The notes beneath the pieces are model-generated. The model was not told the origin of the DNA. It ran no database searches and worked only from the letters and a program-made list of their open reading frames with translations. A DNA stretch of 64,000 bases from Lactobacillus rodentium (lineage in GTDB: Bacteria; Bacillota; Bacilli; Lactobacillales; Lactobacillaceae): positions 1-64,000 of the forward strand of contig NZ_BFBY01000004.1 of assembly GCF_003423665.1 (NCBI RefSeq), written 5' to 3'. Shown here in pieces: positions 9,298-17,401 of the stretch. The first letter of the stretch is position 1; every line of letters starts with the position of its first letter. The translations under genes and the position numbers were made by a program.

Positions 9298-10460
9298 TAA
9301 TCCACTCGCCTGATTTCATAAGCTATTCCTTGTCCACCACCAATACAAAGAGAAACGATTCCACGTTCTGCATTGATTTGTTTGAGACTGTTAACAATGC
9401 CACCAATTAAACGTGCCCCAGTAGCTCCTAATGGATGGCCTAAGCTGATAGCTCCACCAGCAATATTTAGCTTAGATTCTGGAATGTTTAAATCACGTGC
9501 AACAGGAACAGCTTGTGCAGCAAAGGCTTCATTGATTTCAAATAAATCATAATCATCAACCGTAGTGCCAGTCTTTTTTAATAATTTATTAATTGCAAAA
9601 TAAGGTGCATAACCCATATAGGCAGGATCACAACCAATTTCAGCAAAATTACTGATTACAGCGATTGGTTTAAGATTTAATTCTTCAACTTTTGCTTTAG
9701 TTGCTACTAACAACATACTGGCGCCATCACTTAAAGGAGATGAATTTCCTGCCGTTGCACGTCCATCTTCTTTAAAAACTGGCTTTAAGTTACCCAAAGC
9801 TTCCATGGTTGTATCTGAACGAATGGTTTCATCGTTAGTCAAAGTTTCCCCATTTAAGGTCACCGGAATAATTTCATCCTTAAACCAATCATTTTCTACC
9901 GCTCTGGCAGCCTTTTGATGAGACTTTAAAGAAAATTTATCCATTTCTTCTCGTGTAACATGATAACGATCAGCAACATTCTCAGCAGTAAGACCCATTG
10001 GTTTTTGTGAATATACATCACCAATACCATCAACTTGTAAAGTATCCTTAAAATTAGGAGTTTCACTCTTCTTTTCTGCCTTTGGTAAGACCAATGGAGC
10101 GTTAGTCATACTTTCGGCTCCACCTACTACAGCTACACCAAAATCATTTAAGGCCATTTGTCCTTGAGCAAAACGAAGTGCTTTCAAACTTGAACCACAG
10201 ACGTCATCTACTACACTTGCTACTACAGATTCAGGAAGGCCTGCACCTAAAGCAATTTGACGAGCTACATTTTGGCCTAACCCGGCACTTAATACATTCC
10301 CAACTAAAACACTATCAATTTTATCTCTGGCGATTCCCGTTTTTTTAATTAGCCCTTCTAAGGCCATTACACCTAGATCAATTGCACTTTTATCTTTGAA
10401 AAAACCACGATAACGGCCAAAAGGAGTTCTTTGAGCTCCAATAAGATATATTTCTTCCAT
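9297..10460 (-). CDS. Acetyl-CoA C-acetyltransferase (thiolase)
   Basis: Biosynthetic thiolase that makes acetoacetyl-CoA from two acetyl-CoA. The acyl-accepting Cys88 lies in DDVCGSSLKAL, the conserved NEAFAAQA, the GGAISLGHPLGATGAR histidine block and the second catalytic Cys in SLCIGGGQG are all present, and 387 residues is the usual length. It is the first gene of the upper mevalonate operon, which supports a biosynthetic rather than beta-oxidation role. No other fatty-acid degradation gene is nearby. The ribosome site before the ATG is weak (AGAAG). Confidence 0.95.
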   Translation of the reverse strand: MEEIYLIGAQRTPFGRYRGFFKDKSAIDLGVMALEGLIKKTGIARDKIDSVLVGNVLSAGLGQNVARQIALGAGLPESVVASVVDDVCGSSLKALRFAQGQMALNDFGVAVVGGAESMTNAPLVLPKAEKKSETPNFKDTLQVDGIGDVYSQKPMGLTAENVADRYHVTREEMDKFSLKSHQKAARAVENDWFKDEIIPVTLNGETLTNDETIRSDTTMEALGNLKPVFKEDGRATAGNSSPLSDGASMLLVATKAKVEELNLKPIAVISNFAEIGCDPAYMGYAPYFAINKLLKKTGTTVDDYDLFEINEAFAAQAVPVARDLNIPESKLNIAGGAISLGHPLGATGARLIGGIVNSLKQINAERGIVSLCIGGGQGIAYEIRRVD

Positions 10461-10560
10461 AGTTACTTCTCACTTTTAAATATAAATTTTTATATACTCC
10501 ATTAAAAATAATAACTAATTAATTTAGAAAAATTAAAAACTTTAACAAAACTAAAGAAAA

Positions 10561-10587
10561 AAGTGAAGTCCCGCGACTTCACTTTTT
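10561..10587 (-). terminator. Terminator overlapping the hydrolase stop codon
   Basis: Perfect ten-base arms (10561-10570, 10575-10584) with a CCGC loop; on the minus strand the stem is followed by TTTTCTTTT. The TGA of the hydrolase at 10579-10581 lies inside the stem. Confidence 0.85.
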
Positions 10588-11538
10588 AGATACATATTTA
10601 TTTAAAAACTTTTCAATTTTTTGCTGATATTCAGAAGGATGCGTAGCAAAAGATTTTGCATGTGATGCACCCGGAACAAGCCATAATTCCTTCGGTCCTG
10701 AACTTGCATGATAATTAGCATAAACCATCTTCGTAGGAACAAAAGTATCTTTCTCACCATGAATAAAGAGCATCGGCTTATGATTTTGCTTAAGTTGTTT
10801 AAGACTATCAGCATCATTTAAAAAATATCCAGCCTTAAGTTTAGTATAGCCACTCAAAACTTCCACCAATGGAAAACGCGGAAAAGCTGGCATATGGTAG
10901 ATACTCTGGGCTTCATGTTCTATTTCCGTTTTGGCATTAGTATAACCACAATCTTCAATATAGGCTTTTACCTGTTTTGGCATTTTTTGACCACTTGTCA
11001 TCATCGTGGTTGCTCCACCCATACTTACACCAAATATTACTACTTTACTATTTTTTCCATTACGCTTGATTACTTTATTTACCCACTTGCGTACATCACC
11101 CTTTTCACGCCAGCCATAACCAACATAATTACCTTGACTCTGACCATGTCCACGCGCATCCGGAAGTAATGTATTATATCCTAATTGATGAAACATGGCT
11201 GCATAAGGCCCCATTGTATCCTTCGTGTTCATATAACCATGCAAAAGAATTACTGTTTTATTCGTTTTATGGATAGCAGGAATATAATTTGCATCCAATT
11301 TTAAATTATCATCGGTTGAAGTTATATACCACTTTTCTTTTTTGGCATTATTATACCATTTAGTCTGCCTATATAAGGGATCACTCTTTTTTAATGGTTG
11401 TTTTTTACTTAAAAAGCTTTTATGTCCAGGGACAATCGCTACATTATAAAAATAATAGCCAGCTCCAGCAAATCCAACAATTAAAACTGTTATTAAAGAA
11501 ATTATTCCAATCCATAATTTTTTATGCTTTTTGAACAT
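10579..11538 (-). CDS. Membrane-anchored alpha/beta hydrolase
   Basis: A basic N-terminus and one hydrophobic segment (about residues 9-33) anchor the protein, leaving the hydrolase domain outside the cell. The alpha/beta-hydrolase fold is shown by LLHGYMNTKD (98-107, oxyanion region), the nucleophile elbow GVSMGG (170-175, Ser172), the acid in HGEKDTFVP and the His in GASHAKS near the C-terminus. The domain resembles the BAAT/acyl-CoA-thioester-hydrolase-like and peptidase S9-like proteins often annotated as extracellular hydrolases in lactobacilli. Substrate is unknown. It is a single-gene unit between the mevalonate operon and the plus-strand gene at 11628. Confidence 0.85.
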   Translation of the reverse strand: MFKKHKKLWIGIISLITVLIVGFAGAGYYFYNVAIVPGHKSFLSKKQPLKKSDPLYRQTKWYNNAKKEKWYITSTDDNLKLDANYIPAIHKTNKTVILLHGYMNTKDTMGPYAAMFHQLGYNTLLPDARGHGQSQGNYVGYGWREKGDVRKWVNKVIKRNGKNSKVVIFGVSMGGATTMMTSGQKMPKQVKAYIEDCGYTNAKTEIEHEAQSIYHMPAFPRFPLVEVLSGYTKLKAGYFLNDADSLKQLKQNHKPMLFIHGEKDTFVPTKMVYANYHASSGPKELWLVPGASHAKSFATHPSEYQQKIEKFLNKYVSKK

Positions 11539-11627
11539 TGTGTATTTCGATCCTTAACTTTTTAAAGTAAAATTAGAATAGCTAAAATAAATAATTAGAC
11601 TATCAAACTAATATTCAACAGTATACC

Positions 11628-11921
11628 ATGCTTTTAACAAATTTATTCCAATTAACTCAAGATTTAGATAAAAATCTTAATTTATTTTATTCAAATGATT
11701 CATTAAAACACGCTATACCCATCCGCAAAATTAATTTAACTTCTGATAAATGTTGTTTAATTTGCAAAGAAGGTAATCCTAGAACCTTAAGAGATCTTAA
11801 CTCTTTACTAGGTAAAATTAAGCAAAAAAATATTCCAGTTTTTATTGAATATTTACATTCAACCTATAATATTTTTGGCTTACAAATTAACAATGAAAAT
11901 AAACAAATTTATTTAAAATAA
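11628..11921 (+). CDS. Hypothetical protein, 97 aa
   Basis: Short soluble protein with no recognised domain; it contains a CCLICKEG Cys cluster near residue 42, and LRDLNSLLGKIKQKNIPVFIEYLHSTYNIFGLQI resembles an ordered alpha/beta unit. No convincing Shine-Dalgarno sequence precedes the ATG, so the start or even the translation is uncertain, but the reading frame is closed off by a strong terminator directly at its stop, and the composition looks like real protein. It diverges from the hydrolase gene. Function unknown. Confidence 0.55.
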   Translation: MLLTNLFQLTQDLDKNLNLFYSNDSLKHAIPIRKINLTSDKCCLICKEGNPRTLRDLNSLLGKIKQKNIPVFIEYLHSTYNIFGLQINNENKQIYLK

Positions 11922-11947
11922 AAAGATCGAGTTCTTACTCGATCTTT
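11922..11947. terminator. Bidirectional terminator between convergent genes
   Basis: Ten-base arms (11922-11931, 11938-11947) around a six-base loop, directly after the stop of the 97-aa gene and four bases before the galU stop. A- and T-rich flanks on both sides allow use in both directions. Confidence 0.85.
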
Positions 11948-11951
11948 TGTC

Positions 11952-12860
11952 TTAATTATTTTTCTTTTCAGCCTTATCACTATTAGCAAGTTCAGCACCT
12001 AAATTAATAATATATTCTTTTAGAGCATCCTTTGTTTCTGGGTGAGTTAAACCATATTGGATTGCAGTTTCTAAGTAGCCTTCCTTATTACCCACATCAT
12101 GTCTAGCTCCCTTAAATTCATGTGCAAATACACGTTGGGTTTTATTCATTGTATCAATAGCATCAGTTAATTGGATCTCTCCTCCACGTCCTGGTTTTTG
12201 ATGAGCTAGAATGTCAAAAATTTCAGGAGTTAAAAGATAACGACCAATAATTGCAAGATCACTTGGTGCATCCTCAACTGCAGGCTTTTCTACAAATGAT
12301 TCAACATTATATAAACCATCTTCAATTTCGCCTGATGGATCAATTACCCCATACTTAGAGACTTCTTCATGAGGGACTTTCATTACTGCAATAGTTGAAG
12401 CATGAGTTTTATTGTAACGTTCAATTAATTGCTGAGTTAACGGTTGTTGATCGTCCATTAAATCATCACCAAGCATTACAACAAAAGGTTCATCACCGAC
12501 AAAACTACGGGCACGATAAATAGCATCACCTAAACCTGCTGGATGCGGTTGACGGGTGTAGTAAAGATTAACTCCTAATTCAGTAATTGATTGAGTTAAC
12601 TTCAAAAGTTTGTCTTTATGCTTTTCTTCAAGATCAGCTTCGAGTTCAGGATTAGAATCAAAATGATCTTCAATTGCTCGTTTTGACTTTCCAGTAACAA
12701 TCAAAATATCTTCAATTCCAGATTTTTTTGCTTCTTCAACAATAAATTGAATTGTTGGTTTATCAACTATTGGCAACATTTCTTTTGGCATCGCCTTAGT
12801 TGCAGGTAAAAATCTTGTTCCTAAGCCTGCTGCAGGAATAACTGCCTTTCTGACTTTCAT
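11952..12860 (-). CDS. galU: UTP-glucose-1-phosphate uridylyltransferase
   Basis: Makes UDP-glucose, the donor for glycolipid, teichoic acid and exopolysaccharide glycosylation. The nucleotidyltransferase signature [19 protein letters not shown] lies at residues 12-30, followed by [13 protein letters not shown], and later GDD, EKP and [10 protein letters not shown] motifs; the length of 302 residues is typical. The open frame can be extended to a TTG at 12878, but that extension contains the AGGAG ribosome site itself, so the ATG at 12860, ten bases after GAGGAG, is the real start. A promoter and gap separate it from the YihY-like gene upstream. Confidence 0.96.
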   Translation of the reverse strand: MKVRKAVIPAAGLGTRFLPATKAMPKEMLPIVDKPTIQFIVEEAKKSGIEDILIVTGKSKRAIEDHFDSNPELEADLEEKHKDKLLKLTQSITELGVNLYYTRQPHPAGLGDAIYRARSFVGDEPFVVMLGDDLMDDQQPLTQQLIERYNKTHASTIAVMKVPHEEVSKYGVIDPSGEIEDGLYNVESFVEKPAVEDAPSDLAIIGRYLLTPEIFDILAHQKPGRGGEIQLTDAIDTMNKTQRVFAHEFKGARHDVGNKEGYLETAIQYGLTHPETKDALKEYIINLGAELANSDKAEKKNN

Positions 12861-12923
12861 ACTATTAATTCTCCTCAATAAGTAAGTTTGTAATTCTCTT
12901 TAATTATACTACTAATAAATTCT

Positions 12924-13844
12924 TTAATGGGAACTATCTCGTCTTCTTTTATAAAAAGAAATTAAACTATTAGTGCTGTATTTGGTAGGACCATACTTTA
13001 ATTGATCACTAGTTGCATTAACACAAACCCCAAATAGCAATAATAAAGCTCCCAAATTTAACCAAAGCATAAATACAATAAATGAGCCGATAATGCCATA
13101 GTTTTGCCAACGTACTCCAAAATTACGCAAGTATAAACCAAAAACATAAGATAAACCGAGCCATGATATTGTAGTAACCCAGACTCCAGGCCAGATTTTT
13201 CTTTTAGCTGTATCGATATTTGGCAAGGCAAGATTAATATACAAATTAATGACCACAATCATTAAAATAATTACCGGCCACTTGTAACTTTCAATTTTAT
13301 AAACCCACCCTAATGAGAAATTAAAAATAGGATCTAAAAATTCCATTATTTGTCGACCAAACATAAAAAGAAACAGTATTCCTGAAAAAGAGAGTACAAG
13401 TAGAGCAGTGATAATAAATGTTAATGTTCGTGCAAACAACACATACCACCATGCTCGCTGTTTTTCTTTTTGATCGACTCCATATATTTTATTCATTGCC
13501 AGCCGTATCGAATTGGTTAGTCCCGAAAAAGACCAAATAGATAAAATAATACCAAAAGAAATAAATCCACTAGAGCGTTTTTTCAACAAGGTATTAATAA
13601 TTGGAATCACCAATTCAGAAATTTGCGCCGGAAAGATTAATTTCAAATAATCTGTAATTGGTCGCGTATCAATTTTAAATAGAGGTAAAATATTTCCTAC
13701 GATAATAATAATTGGAAAAATACTAAATAAAGCATAATAAGCAATAATAATCGAATGTTGATTTATTTCACCTTGAGCAATAACTTTGATTAACTCATTT
13801 AAATAAAGTTTTATTTTTTTACTAAAACTAATCTTCATCTTCAT
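12924..13844 (-). CDS. YihY-family membrane protein
   Basis: Integral membrane protein of the YihY/virulence factor BrkB family (once mislabelled ribonuclease BN). About six hydrophobic helices are visible, starting at AYYALFSIFPIIIIVGNILP and including the family-typical GLTNSIRLAMNKIYGV loop and the late IIGSFIVFMLWLNLGALLLLFG. The open frame reaches 13877 but would overlap map by 50 bases; ATG codons at 13844 and 13838 lie in the last codons of map and fit translational coupling, so 13844 is used here. The function of this family is still unsettled. Confidence 0.85.
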   Translation of the reverse strand: MKMKISFSKKIKLYLNELIKVIAQGEINQHSIIIAYYALFSIFPIIIIVGNILPLFKIDTRPITDYLKLIFPAQISELVIPIINTLLKKRSSGFISFGIILSIWSFSGLTNSIRLAMNKIYGVDQKEKQRAWWYVLFARTLTFIITALLVLSFSGILFLFMFGRQIMEFLDPIFNFSLGWVYKIESYKWPVIILMIVVINLYINLALPNIDTAKRKIWPGVWVTTISWLGLSYVFGLYLRNFGVRWQNYGIIGSFIVFMLWLNLGALLLLFGVCVNATSDQLKYGPTKYSTNSLISFYKRRRDSSH

Positions 13845-14655
13845 CAAAATGAGGAATATATTTTTCAAGCCCATCATATGGCTTCTGTAAAGTTAAAATC
13901 TTAGGACCATCTTCAGTAATAGCAAAAGTATGTTCAAATTGGGCTGATTTTGAACCATCTGGAGTAGCATAGTAAACCCAATCATCATTAGGATCATTTA
14001 CCGTAGTTTGCTTAATACGCCAATCACCACCAGCTTCAACCATCGGTTCAACAGTAATGGTCATCCCTTCACGTAATCGTAAACCATGCCCAGCTTTTCC
14101 AAAATGAGGTACTTCAGGATCTTCATGAATGGTAGGTTGAATCCCATGACCGACTAATTCACGTACATCACCAAAGCCATTGTCTTCTTCAACATATTTT
14201 TGAATTACACTACCAATATCACCAATTCGATTACCAACAACGGCTTGATCAATTCCCATGTACATTGCTTTTTTGGTAACATCCATCAATTTTTGATCTT
14301 CTTCAGAAATCTTTCCTACCGCATAAGTAGTGCATGAATCAGTTTCATAGCCATCTAAATTGCAAGTTACATCAACTTTAACTAAATCTCCTTCTTTAAG
14401 GATTTTATCCTTACGCGGAATAGCATGAGCAATTTCATCGTTTACGCTAACACAAGTTCCATATTTATATCCTTCAAAACCTTGTTCAGATAAACGACCA
14501 CCATGTTTTTTCATAAAGTCTTGGGCAAATTCTTCAATTTCCCATGTTGAAATACCTGGTTTAATTACATCACGTAAGCCTTCAAACATTGATGCTAAAA
14601 GGCGACCAGATCTTTGCATACCTTGTAGTTCACGTTTAGATTTTATAGTAATCAA
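13828..14655 (-). CDS. map: Methionine aminopeptidase, type I
   Basis: Removes the initiator methionine from nascent proteins. Metal ligands of the pita-bread fold are visible: Asp residues in VDVTCNLDGYETDSCTTYA, His in GHGIQPTIHEDP, Glu in TVEPMV and Glu in FEHTFAI. The 275 residues include a C-terminal extension (QKPYDGLEKYIPHFDEDED) ending in an acidic tail, longer than the roughly 250-residue enzymes of bacilli but common in lactobacilli. It is followed with overlap by the YihY-like gene and diverges from the flavodoxin gene at 14816. Confidence 0.95.
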   Translation of the reverse strand: MITIKSKRELQGMQRSGRLLASMFEGLRDVIKPGISTWEIEEFAQDFMKKHGGRLSEQGFEGYKYGTCVSVNDEIAHAIPRKDKILKEGDLVKVDVTCNLDGYETDSCTTYAVGKISEEDQKLMDVTKKAMYMGIDQAVVGNRIGDIGSVIQKYVEEDNGFGDVRELVGHGIQPTIHEDPEVPHFGKAGHGLRLREGMTITVEPMVEAGGDWRIKQTTVNDPNDDWVYYATPDGSKSAQFEHTFAITEDGPKILTLQKPYDGLEKYIPHFDEDED

Positions 14656-14815
14656 AATACAATCTCCTTAAATTTAAAAAATTTACTTACTTAACATTAT
14701 TTAAATACAATTATTATTATAAAGCTTTTTTTAAACTTTTTCTTTATCTCTTTACCCATAACGAATTCCCATCTAGTATAATAAAATATATCTATTGAGG
14801 AAAGAAGTTTAAAAA

Positions 14816-15262
14816 ATGAAAGCACAGATCGTATTCGCAAGTATGACAGGTAATAACGAGGATATGGCAGAAATACTGGAAGAAGATTTACAAGATCTTG
14901 GTATTGATGTCGAAAGTATTGATATTAGCTTTGCTGATGCAAGTTCATTTGAAGAAGCTGATCTTTGCATTGTTGTTACCTATACCTATGGTGAAGGTGT
15001 AATGACCGATGAATTAAAAGATTTTTATGATCAATTATTAGAACTAGACTTAACTGGTAAAAAATTTGCTGTAATGGGTTCTGGAGATAAAACTTATAAG
15101 GACCATTATTGTGAAAATGTTTACGATTTTGAGAAAGCCTTCACCAAAATAGGTGCAATTGAAGCTGCTAAACCTGTAACCATTGAAAATGCAGTTGAAG
15201 ATGATGATATAGCCTTAATTGATCAAGCCGCAAAGGAAATGGCTGGTTCTTTAAATGGCTAA
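14816..15262 (+). CDS. Flavodoxin
   Basis: Small FMN electron carrier. The phosphate-binding loop is SMTGNNEDMAE (residues 9-19, from FASMTGNNED), the flavin-stacking regions are VTYTYGEGVMTDE (about 55-67) and GSGDKTYKDHYCENVYDF (about 88-105), and 148 residues with a strongly acidic composition is typical of short-chain flavodoxins. GAGG lies about twelve bases ahead of the ATG, and a TATAAT at 14777-14782 is a plausible -10 element. It overlaps the following GtrA gene by eight bases. Its redox partner is not visible in the window. Confidence 0.93.
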   Translation: MKAQIVFASMTGNNEDMAEILEEDLQDLGIDVESIDISFADASSFEEADLCIVVTYTYGEGVMTDELKDFYDQLLELDLTGKKFAVMGSGDKTYKDHYCENVYDFEKAFTKIGAIEAAKPVTIENAVEDDDIALIDQAAKEMAGSLNG

Positions 15263-15779
15263 AGATTATCCCTCTGAGAGCAAATCTATCAATAAGGGAG
15301 AAATTCGTAAATTAGGTAATCGACTAGTAGCCCGGCATCATGACTTTTATGCCTATACTTTCTTTGGCTTCTTAGCTTCGATCATTAATATTATCGCGTT
15401 TGCACTTTTTCATAATTGGTTAAAGATTCCCTGGTTTTGGGCCAATATTATGGCATTCATTGTTTCAACCTTCTCTTCTTTTTCTTTTAACAAACATGGA
15501 GTTTTTACTCATAATAAAGACCTAAGTCATGGGGTCTGTTACCAATTGGTTCTTTTCTTTTTTTATCGAATTTTGAGTTTAGTACCAGATAACTTAATCA
15601 TGTTTTGTGGTCTTTCTTTGCTACATTGGAACACCATTTTTGTTAAATCAATTGATCAAATTGGAGTCGGATTATTTAATTACTTTACTACAAAATCTAT
15701 CTTTATTGAATCTAGTAGTAAATTCGCAAAAATGTTTAAAAAGATGACAAATTCTCCGATAAAAAAAGGTCATAAGTAG
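15255..15779 (+). CDS. GtrA-family membrane protein
   Basis: Four hydrophobic helices (about residues 30-50, 56-75, 91-112, 118-150) with the pattern YTFFGFLASIINIIAFALFHNW and NIMAFIVSTFSSFSFNKHGVF identify the GtrA/DPMS-like family. These small proteins are thought to flip undecaprenyl-phosphate-linked sugars for cell-wall or teichoic acid glycosylation. The start overlaps the end of the flavodoxin gene, so the two are co-translated, although a shared function is not obvious. A strong terminator overlaps its end. Nearby UDP-GlcNAc 2-epimerase and galU are compatible with envelope glycosylation. Confidence 0.88.
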   Translation: MAKDYPSESKSINKGEIRKLGNRLVARHHDFYAYTFFGFLASIINIIAFALFHNWLKIPWFWANIMAFIVSTFSSFSFNKHGVFTHNKDLSHGVCYQLVLFFFYRILSLVPDNLIMFCGLSLLHWNTIFVKSIDQIGVGLFNYFTTKSIFIESSSKFAKMFKKMTNSPIKKGHK

Positions 15780-15803
15780 TCAAAAGCTACTTATGGCCTT
15801 TTT
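15763..15803. terminator. Bidirectional terminator between GtrA gene and mnaA
   Basis: Seventeen-base arms (15763-15779, 15787-15803; one G-T pair) around a seven-base loop, with A and T tracts on both flanks. It includes the GtrA stop codon and abuts the mnaA stop at 15802. Confidence 0.9.
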
Positions 15804-16944
15804 ATTCAAAATCATTTGGACGTTTTTCAGTATCTTTAGCAAAATAATAATATATTGCATCCATAATTCTATCAGCTGCATGACCATCACCATATGGATT
15901 TTTAGCGTTTGCCATCTCTTCATAAGCAGTCTGATCTTCTAGTAAGCGCAGCATTTCTGTCTTAACTTCATTTTCTTCAGTTCCAACAAGCTTTAAAGTA
16001 CCTGCTTTAACTCCTTCTGGTCTTTCTGTTGTATCACGTAATACCAAAACAGGCTTACCTAAAGACGGTGCTTCTTCTTGAACCCCCCCAGAATCTGTCA
16101 TAATAAAGTATGAACGTTTAGCTAAGTTATGGAAATCTACCACATCAAGTGGATCAATTAAGTGAATTCTTGGATCTCCACCTAGAACTTCTTGCGCAAC
16201 TTCTTGAACTCTTGGAGATAAATGAACAGGATAAATAATTTCAACATCATCATGTGAATCAACTACTTGTTTCATCACTTTGAAGACACGTCTCATTGGT
16301 TCTCCTTGATTTTCTCGACGGTGCATAGTTACCAAAATCACGCGATTTCCTGGTTTAATTTCATCTAGCACATCATGGTGATAATCTTTTTGAACTGTTT
16401 GTTGTAAAGCATCAATTGCAGTATTTCCTGTAACAAAAATATTGTCTGCATTATGATTTTCCTTAATCAAATTTGCTTTACTTAATTCTGTTGGAGCAAA
16501 GTAAAGATCTGTCATATCATCTGTCATTTGACGATTCATTTCTTCAGGATAAGGTGAATATTTATTCCAAGTTCTTAAGCCAGCCTCAACATGTCCTAAA
16601 GTTGTTTGTTCATAAAATGTTGCTAACCCAGCAGCAAAACTTGTAGTTGTATCTCCATGGACCAAAACAATATCGGGCTTTTCTTCCTTAATTACTTTTC
16701 CCATATCTAAAAGAACTTTAGCAGTAATATCACCTAAGGTTTGGTTTTTGTGCATAATGTTAAAGTCATAATCGGGCTTAATTTTGAAGATATCTAAAAC
16801 TTGATCTAGCATTTCACGGTGCTGTGCTGTTACCACCGTTACTTCTTCAAATCTGTCATCATGCTTCAGTTTTAAGACTAAGGGAGCCATTTTTATCGCC
16901 TCTGGCCGGGTTCCAAAAACAGTCATTACTTTGATCTTCTTCAT
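15802..16944 (-). CDS. mnaA: UDP-N-acetylglucosamine 2-epimerase, non-hydrolysing
   Basis: Interconverts UDP-GlcNAc and UDP-ManNAc, providing ManNAc for wall teichoic acid linkage units or surface polysaccharide. The GT-B fold is shown by FGTRPEAIKMAPL (residues 10-22), VHGDTTTSFAAGLA, GHVEAGLRTWNKYSPYPEEMNRQ and the late DSGGVQEEAPSLGKPVLVLRDTTERPEG. The length of 380 is standard. GGAGG precedes the ATG at proper distance. It stands as its own transcription unit, bounded by the terminator it shares with the GtrA gene. Confidence 0.96.
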   Translation of the reverse strand: MKKIKVMTVFGTRPEAIKMAPLVLKLKHDDRFEEVTVVTAQHREMLDQVLDIFKIKPDYDFNIMHKNQTLGDITAKVLLDMGKVIKEEKPDIVLVHGDTTTSFAAGLATFYEQTTLGHVEAGLRTWNKYSPYPEEMNRQMTDDMTDLYFAPTELSKANLIKENHNADNIFVTGNTAIDALQQTVQKDYHHDVLDEIKPGNRVILVTMHRRENQGEPMRRVFKVMKQVVDSHDDVEIIYPVHLSPRVQEVAQEVLGGDPRIHLIDPLDVVDFHNLAKRSYFIMTDSGGVQEEAPSLGKPVLVLRDTTERPEGVKAGTLKLVGTEENEVKTEMLRLLEDQTAYEEMANAKNPYGDGHAADRIMDAIYYYFAKDTEKRPNDFE

Positions 16945-17055
16945 ATAATACCTCCATACAATTACTTCTACTATACCCTAAAGTCAATAGATTTTGTACC
17001 AGTCATATTTAAATATTATGCATATTTTGCTTTAATTATTAATAAGGAGGCTTTT

Positions 17056-17241
17056 ATGAACTGGCTTTTGCTTTTTACAGGTTTTATGATAATAATTACT
17101 GTCTTTTTACTAGTTTTTAGTTTTAATACATTCTATGATAAAAGAACACGCTTATATTTAGGCATATGCGGTATTATATCTTTATTCATTTCTATTTATT
17201 TATCTTATTTAATTCTTTCAAAACCATGGTTAGGATTATAA
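17056..17241 (+). CDS. Small hydrophobic membrane protein, 61 aa
   Basis: A 61-residue protein with two hydrophobic segments (about residues 3-24 and 34-55) joined by the short polar turn NTFYDKRTRLYLG. The ribosome site AGGAGG at 17045-17050 is the textbook sequence, five bases before the ATG, and a strong terminator begins right at the stop codon, so this is very likely a real, separately transcribed gene. I do not recognise the family. It sits between mnaA (divergent) and tRNA-Arg (convergent). Function unknown. Confidence 0.75.
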   Translation: MNWLLLFTGFMIIITVFLLVFSFNTFYDKRTRLYLGICGIISLFISIYLSYLILSKPWLGL

Positions 17242-17272
17242 AAGGGTCTCTTTGAAAACAAAGAGGCCCTTT
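17241..17272 (+). terminator. Terminator after the 61-aa gene
   Basis: Fourteen-base arms (17241-17254, 17259-17272; one G-T pair) around AAAA, followed by TTATTATTTA. It also lies just behind the 3' end of the tRNA on the other strand and could end that transcript. Confidence 0.85.
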
Positions 17273-17280
17273 ATTATTTA

Positions 17281-17353
17281 TGACCCCCGTGAGATTCGAA
17301 CTCACCTCTACGGTTTAGGAGACCATTGTTCTATCCAGATGAACTAGGGGGTC
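17281..17353 (-). tRNA. tRNA-Arg (anticodon CCT)
   Basis: A 73-base cloverleaf reads on the minus strand: seven-base acceptor pairing GACCCCC with GGGGGTC and discriminator A, D-arm GTTC/GAAC, anticodon stem ATGGT/ACCGT closing the loop CTCCTAA (anticodon CCT, reading AGG), and T-arm GTGAG/CTCAC with the TTCGAAT loop. CCA is not encoded. It lies behind the PTS IIC gene and in front of the small-protein terminator. Confidence 0.96.
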
Positions 17354-17355
17354 AG

Positions 17356-17383
17356 ACTAGTTTTACTTTATCATAAAACTAGT
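17356..17383 (-). repeat. Inverted repeat just upstream of tRNA-Arg
   Basis: Perfect ten-base arms (17356-17365, 17374-17383) of ACTAGTTTTA around an eight-base loop, between the PTS IIC stop and the tRNA 5' end. No U-tract follows on the minus strand, so it is a poor terminator; it may mark 5' processing of a read-through transcript carrying the tRNA. Confidence 0.6.
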
Positions 17384-17401
17384 TAATACACTATCTTATT
17401 C

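Noticed and set aside
12861-12878. Upstream TTG start for galU (six extra residues)
   Set aside because: The extension consists of the AGGAG ribosome site itself. The same reasoning removed the longer starts of hpt, pstB (second copy), the amino acid importer, the exchanger and the M42 peptidase.
17356-17383. tRNA-side integration site (att) for a mobile element
   Set aside because: The repeat is a simple hairpin upstream of the tRNA 5' end, with no integrase or second copy of the tRNA 3' end nearby.
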